Origin: Clostridia bacterium
GTDB lineage: Bacteria > Bacillota_A > Clostridia > Lachnospirales > Cellulosilyticaceae
Assembly: GCA_029239935.1 (NCBI GenBank)
Contig: JARBTY010000083.1
Coordinates: 1-11,726, forward strand
Length of the DNA: 11,726 bases
Direction: 5' to 3'
Shown: piece after piece, positions 8,701-11,726 of the stretch
Layout: each line of letters opens with the position of its first letter
Numbering within the stretch: the first letter of the stretch is position 1
Translations under genes and position numbers: made by a program
Notes under the pieces: model-generated
Database searches by the model: none
What the model was told of the DNA's origin: nothing
Seen by the model: the letters and a program-made list of their open reading frames with translations, nothing else

Positions 8701-11700
8701 GTTAATCCGGATTTAATGCTTAGTGATATTAAGGTAGAGGGGGCTTCTATTAAAGGATTTGACCCAGCTACAAAACAATACAATGTAGCAGTTCCTTATG
8801 GAACAAATCAGGTACCAACTGTAACGGCAACTGCAGCAGGGACTAGCGTTGTAAGTATTGAACCAGCAACGGACATTCCTGGAATAACAACAGTTACTGT
8901 ATCGGATTCGGGATTTTCGAGTACTTATATCGTTGGGTTTGGACGTCCACCAAGGAGCTCTGAATTCAAAGAAGCAACAGCTTTAGATTCGTGGTGGAAT
9001 ATTTTAAGGCAGGATGCAGGCTATTCACTTGACCCTGAGACAGGTATAAAAATCACGACTGATCAAGCTACGTTAACACCAGTCAATAACATCAAAAATT
9101 TAGTTTTACAACCAGCATCGGGAGATTTTGTAGCCCAAACGAGTATGAGCTTTTCTGCTACGCCTACAGCAAATAATCAGCAAGGTGGATTGATCTTGTA
9201 TCAAGACGATTCCAATTATGTTAAGCTGGTGTATGAACGTTTAACGGGTAACACAAATAGAGTCGCGATGTATAATATTTCCAATGGGACATCGACGTTA
9301 GTAACAGGTAATACTAACTCGGCGACTCAGACACAGATGCTTTTCAGACTTACTAAAAATGGCAATACAGTTTCAGCACAATGGTCTACAAATGGTATAA
9401 CATGGAATAATTATTCAGGAACAACTACTGTTAATTTCACAAATCCACAGTTAGGATTAATAGCAACTCACGGAGCTGCCACTGCCTCAATAGCTGTAAC
9501 GTATGAATACTTAAGAGTAGGAAGTCTTGAAAGTGCGAAACCTTTTGCGAGTAAAATCCAAAGAGGTGGAGTAGATATTGCGGGCTTTGATCCTAATGTT
9601 ACAACTTATGATTTGGTTGTACCAAGAGATGCCATTTTAGAGGATTATATATTCACAGGAGAAGCTGGTGATCCTAATTGGGTATGCACTGAGTACCAAG
9701 CAGAAAGCATTCCAGGGATTGCATCAGTTGTAGTAAGTACACCTGTTGGTAGTACAACTTATACTTTTAAGCTTAATTATAAAGTTGATAGTTTTAACTT
9801 CTTAAACTCTTCTTTAGAAAAAGTAAAAGATTTTTGGACTATTAATAATGAAGCTCCAGAGAATTATGAGTTGAAGCCAGGCATGGGATTACGTCTTCCT
9901 ACACTAAAAGGTGATATTTATGGAACCAATAGAGTTTGGAATAATGCATTTACAGCTCCAGCAGGCGGTAACTGGGATATAGTTACAAAGGTATATTTCC
10001 CTGTAGCTCCAAATGCAACCTATCAGCAAACTATGCTTTTAGCATGGCAAGATGAAGATAATTACATAAAGGTTGATGCAGAAAGAGGCGGAAGCGGTAT
10101 TGTTGTACAAGCTGGACGGGAGCTTAGCGGAACCTTTAGTGGAGTTGGATCCTCCTCAATTAGTGCCAATGGAGATGGCTCGCTAACTATATATTTTAGG
10201 CTAACTAAGTCAGGCAATCAGTATCAGGGGTCTTATTCCTTTAATGGTATAGATTTCATGAATGTTGGTACTCTGATGGATGTAAATCTAAATAATATTC
10301 AAGTAGGAGTATTTGCTACTAAGAATACAGACAATGCCATAATAGATTCCTATATTGAATATATTCAAGTACTTAGTGGTACTGAGCAGATGTTTATAAC
10401 ACCTGCTGAGATGAAATTGAATGCAACAAAAGAAGTTTCTAAATATGTTAAATCATTATTACCGGAAAGTATAGAGTTTACTGACGAGATTAAGACTATT
10501 CAACTTGGAAAAGATATGATCTTGCCACCAAGTTATACTATTAGTTATGAGTCCAGTAATCCAGATATACTATCTTCAACAGGGCTTATCACACAGCCAG
10601 CGCAACCAACAGATATAACTTATACTTATACGGTTGTTGATGGAACAAATGATGTGAAAAGTGAAGAAATTAAACTAATTATACCTGGCACTGCAACAAA
10701 AGAACAGGCTGATTTGATACTTCAGGGGATTCCAGCAACTATCACTTATGGGGATGAACCATTTACTCTTGTTACAACGGGTGGGACAGGAACAGGAACA
10801 GTCACCTATGAAATAACTGCTGGAGACGCTGTTAGCGTTGAAGCTAATTCAGGTATAGTTACAATTAATCATCCGGGAACAGCAAGTATTACAGTTACTA
10901 AAGCAGGAGATGCAGAATATTTAGATAAAAAACTAAGCATAGAAATTACAGTTCAAGGGTTTATCGCGGTAACAACGATAACCACGCTACCAACTGTTGA
11001 GAACACGGTATATGTTGGAGATCCACTTTCTACAGCTAAACTGACTGGTGGAGTAGCTAAGGCTAAAGATGTAGTTGTTGAAGGAAGCTTTGTGTGGTCA
11101 CAACCGGATAGCATTCTAACTGAAAGTGATACCTATGAAGTAACTTTCGTACCAAAAGATACGATAAATTATTTACCAAGCACTACAGGTATAAATGTAA
11201 CAGCTGAGGTGAAAGATAATACAGTTTCAGCTCCAAGTATTTTAGTAACGCCAGATGCTCAACAATATTCAAATGATGCAGTAGTAAGTGTTAGCCTTTC
11301 TTCTTCTACAGAAGGCGCAAATATTTATTATACTGTAGATGGATCAGATGTAGTGGCTCCTGTAATGGTAGGAGTTGTTGGATCGTCAGAGGTGACAACT
11401 CCTTCAATGTTCTCTTTAGAAGCTTTAGAGGTGACAACTTCTTCAATGTTCTATTTAGAACCTTTGGAAGGAACAAACGCTTCTATCCATTATACAAGTC
11501 CGTTTGAAGTAAAAGCACCAAGTGCACAAGGCGGGGCTGTTATAATTAAAACCATTGCAGTAAAAGGCAATATTAGTAGTGTAGTTTCACAAAAAACACT
11601 TGTTTTCTTGCCAGAAGAACAAGAGCTTACTTATGCGGTTACAATTATGGCAGGCGTAGGTGGAACCATAACTGTTGGAGCAAATGGAGATTACAAAGAA

Positions 11701-11726
11701 GGAACTGTAATCAACATTTCAGCTAA
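5713..11726 (+). CDS. Giant secreted multidomain GH3 glycoside hydrolase (beta-xylosidase-like), 3' truncated by window edge
   Basis: At least 2004 residues with no stop, secreted to act on plant glycans. Signal peptide 1-34 (MRKMSKKRKR, hydrophobic core, cut after TYA), then a Ser/Gly linker (48-59). GH3 N-domain about 70-400: YGWWNEALHGVA (112-123, typical of GH3 xylosidases), RDTRWGRTDETFSEDP (190-205), KHY (242-244) and TDCDS with probable nucleophile Asp321. GH3 C-domain about 470-757: NEDADR (607-612, Glu608 the likely acid/base), ending in YPFGYGLSYSTF (746-757). A fibronectin-III-like domain (777-870) completes the usual GH3 unit. Then come a Big2-like domain (885-998), two cadherin-like plus ConA-like pairs (1000-1556), Ig-like domains (about 1557-1658, 1659-1745, 1746-1834), a chitobiase-C-terminal-like domain (1837-1965) and an InlB-B-repeat-like start (from 1974). 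Typical GH3 enzymes have 700-900 residues. AAGGAG (5699-5704) lies 8 bases before this ATG; ATG 5722 is an alternative. Beta-glucosidase or arabinofuranosidase activity remains possible. Confidence 0.93.
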   Translation, partial: MRKMSKKRKRIFSAALSLSLCVSILGQIPLTTYANESEESQTLQQSTSSSGGGGGSVGGEATPIYSDYNNYSFEERAADMISKMSITQKASQMNGSASPSITLSDGKVIPAYGWWNEALHGVARYQYNGSGNATTVANATSYPIGLSLGSSWDPELMYKVAVAIGDEARDTAPDSNRMLTFYSPTINLARDTRWGRTDETFSEDPLLTSEIAGQFVNGFEGKNMDGSLIDPNGYLKSITTIKHYTANNSEVNRLNGSSDVTDRELREFYTKPYRDIIKKTDAQSIMNSYNAVNGVPVTLSQYIMETLLRQTFGFTGYVTTDCDSIAMAVNSSRQNYTYPGTSRAMTSQEGYAWAAMFGVDLVCNAGYTGSSYGAQLPGAAAAKVPTPEGIFTENAIDINLLNLYTARMKLGEFDDTVRDSFGQIQSSTNRVTWYDDAIERRKGYNEDGSLWTFDSGTNGDGKNMTQERLDIARESAAASLIMLRNNPVATNSNNPVLPVSVPTTGDFKVVVYGPNANYNTSSNSFYLGGYSSNTGASMIAKMVNPYNGIKAEIQKINPNAVVEWKKGFTNTGSVYANMTTLNQDEINLASGYDLAIVCLGTEAAQANEDADRGGNTSPNNLLPGAQIQLANAVAEANPKMVTVIESTSTDDLSTLSSKVPALLWSGYNGQVKGLGLADVLLGKYNPSGRTSTLWFANNQFPSIRSYRITPGMDTFRTGNSKSTLTSENSPGRTYMYYDGSKGEPLYPFGYGLSYSTFEYSNMVVTGLGQGDAVNANGSIQVSCDIKNTSNRDGHEIIELYASTPDSTKTGAEIRPIKRLVGFKKVMIKAGATEKVTLNLNIPDLRFYDETAGKWVIDNGRYNLHFSTSNRNSDIKLNKDINVSGVLTPKVSVVTAKPSQEGDAGLDIPRRVFFEKGKKVVPQITVAMSDDTLYGHIAKGQSKDMPAGMTVKYSSNRPSIVSVAADQTITCAQPGVATITATVEYNGQSSQTDFIVYVNPDLMLSDIKVEGASIKGFDPATKQYNVAVPYGTNQVPTVTATAAGTSVVSIEPATDIPGITTVTVSDSGFSSTYIVGFGRPPRSSEFKEATALDSWWNILRQDAGYSLDPETGIKITTDQATLTPVNNIKNLVLQPASGDFVAQTSMSFSATPTANNQQGGLILYQDDSNYVKLVYERLTGNTNRVAMYNISNGTSTLVTGNTNSATQTQMLFRLTKNGNTVSAQWSTNGITWNNYSGTTTVNFTNPQLGLIATHGAATASIAVTYEYLRVGSLESAKPFASKIQRGGVDIAGFDPNVTTYDLVVPRDAILEDYIFTGEAGDPNWVCTEYQAESIPGIASVVVSTPVGSTTYTFKLNYKVDSFNFLNSSLEKVKDFWTINNEAPENYELKPGMGLRLPTLKGDIYGTNRVWNNAFTAPAGGNWDIVTKVYFPVAPNATYQQTMLLAWQDEDNYIKVDAERGGSGIVVQAGRELSGTFSGVGSSSISANGDGSLTIYFRLTKSGNQYQGSYSFNGIDFMNVGTLMDVNLNNIQVGVFATKNTDNAIIDSYIEYIQVLSGTEQMFITPAEMKLNATKEVSKYVKSLLPESIEFTDEIKTIQLGKDMILPPSYTISYESSNPDILSSTGLITQPAQPTDITYTYTVVDGTNDVKSEEIKLIIPGTATKEQADLILQGIPATITYGDEPFTLVTTGGTGTGTVTYEITAGDAVSVEANSGIVTINHPGTASITVTKAGDAEYLDKKLSIEITVQGFIAVTTITTLPTVENTVYVGDPLSTAKLTGGVAKAKDVVVEGSFVWSQPDSILTESDTYEVTFVPKDTINYLPSTTGINVTAEVKDNTVSAPSILVTPDAQQYSNDAVVSVSLSSSTEGANIYYTVDGSDVVAPVMVGVVGSSEVTTPSMFSLEALEVTTSSMFYLEPLEGTNASIHYTSPFEVKAPSAQGGAVIIKTIAVKGNISSVVSQKTLVFLPEEQELTYAVTIMAGVGGTITVGANGDYKEGTVINISA
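8710..10380 (+). repeat. Protein-level duplication: two cadherin-like + concanavalin-A-like module pairs in the GH3 enzyme
   Basis: Pair 1 is a cadherin-like sandwich at residues 1000-1077 (bases 8710-8943; IKVEGASIKGFDPATKQYNV) followed by a ConA-like module at about 1078-1271 (8944-9525; GGLILYQDDSNYVKLVYE, LFRLTKNGNTVSAQWSTNG). Pair 2 repeats the order at about 1273-1358 (9529-9786; GGVDIAGFDPNVTTYDL) and 1359-1556 (9787-10380; LLAWQDEDNYIKVDAE, YFRLTKSGNQYQGSYSFNG). The shared YQDDSNYVK/WQDEDNYIK and FRLTKxGN landmarks show the ConA-like copies are homologous but strongly diverged, so the duplication is old. They resemble the C-terminal ConA-like domain of GH43 beta-xylosidases (GH43_C2 type). 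A sugar-binding role is inferred. Confidence 0.65.
11389..11466 (+). repeat. Tandem 39-bp in-frame duplication within the chitobiase-C-terminal-like domain
   Basis: Unit 1 (11389-11427) encodes EVTTPSMFSLEAL and unit 2 (11428-11466) encodes EVTTSSMFYLEPL; ten of thirteen residues are identical. The DNA copies share long identical blocks (GAGGTGACAACT, CTTCAATGTTCT), so the duplication is fairly recent. The units sit between IYYTVDGSD and the IHYTSPFEV strand, where related domains have only a short loop of a few residues. The reading frame stays open. Confidence 0.85.

Noticed and set aside
1..11726. Mobile elements, tRNA or rRNA genes, phage or defence genes
   Set aside because: No transposase, integrase, terminal inverted repeats, tRNA-like cloverleaf or rRNA sequence was recognised in any part of the window.

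Overview
The window looks like the chromosome of a low-G+C Gram-positive anaerobe that degrades plant polysaccharides, most likely a clostridial relative (Lachnospiraceae, perhaps Cellulosilyticum-like). The evidence is AT-rich DNA, strong AAGGAGG-type ribosome binding sites, a Firmicutes-style chemoreceptor, a monosaccharide ABC transporter, and a very large secreted glycoside hydrolase carrying many bacterial Ig-like and lectin-like modules. The genus is a guess. All genes found are on the + strand.

Region 1 (1-3837) is the end of a sugar-uptake operon. It holds the C-terminal part of a two-domain sugar ABC ATPase (MmsA/GguA/XylG type, cut by the window edge), its permease (MmsB/GguB/XylH type), and, only 27 bases later, a full-length transmembrane methyl-accepting chemotaxis protein. 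A near-perfect 16-bp hairpin followed by six T's closes the unit at 3788-3837. The gene order suggests that uptake of a monosaccharide and chemotaxis are expressed together.

Region 2 (3838-5488) starts with a roughly 300-base leader. It contains three tandem copies of a 13-14-base TTGTCTA-ending repeat, two weak hairpins and a possible 7-codon leader ORF. Next is a 449-residue membrane-anchored protein that joins an Asp-box/YCF48-like repeat domain, probably a beta-propeller, to a C-terminal rhodanese domain with an intact catalytic cysteine. This extracytoplasmic fusion is the least familiar protein here.

Region 3 (5489-11726) is a 224-base spacer with a perfect 7+3+7 palindrome, followed by the first 2004 codons of a giant secreted GH3 enzyme that runs off the window. 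The catalytic part resembles GH3 beta-xylosidases (WWNEALHGV motif, TDCDS nucleophile loop). It is followed by a fibronectin-III-like domain, a Big2-like domain, two consecutive pairs of cadherin-like plus concanavalin-A-like modules, several further Ig-like domains, a chitobiase-C-terminal-like domain carrying a tandem 39-bp duplication, and the start of an InlB-B-repeat-like domain.

Taken together, the window fits a cell that trims xylan or a similar hemicellulose outside the cell, imports the released monosaccharide, and may swim toward it. The enzyme's substrate, the transporter's sugar and the receptor's ligand are inferred from family resemblance and gene order only.
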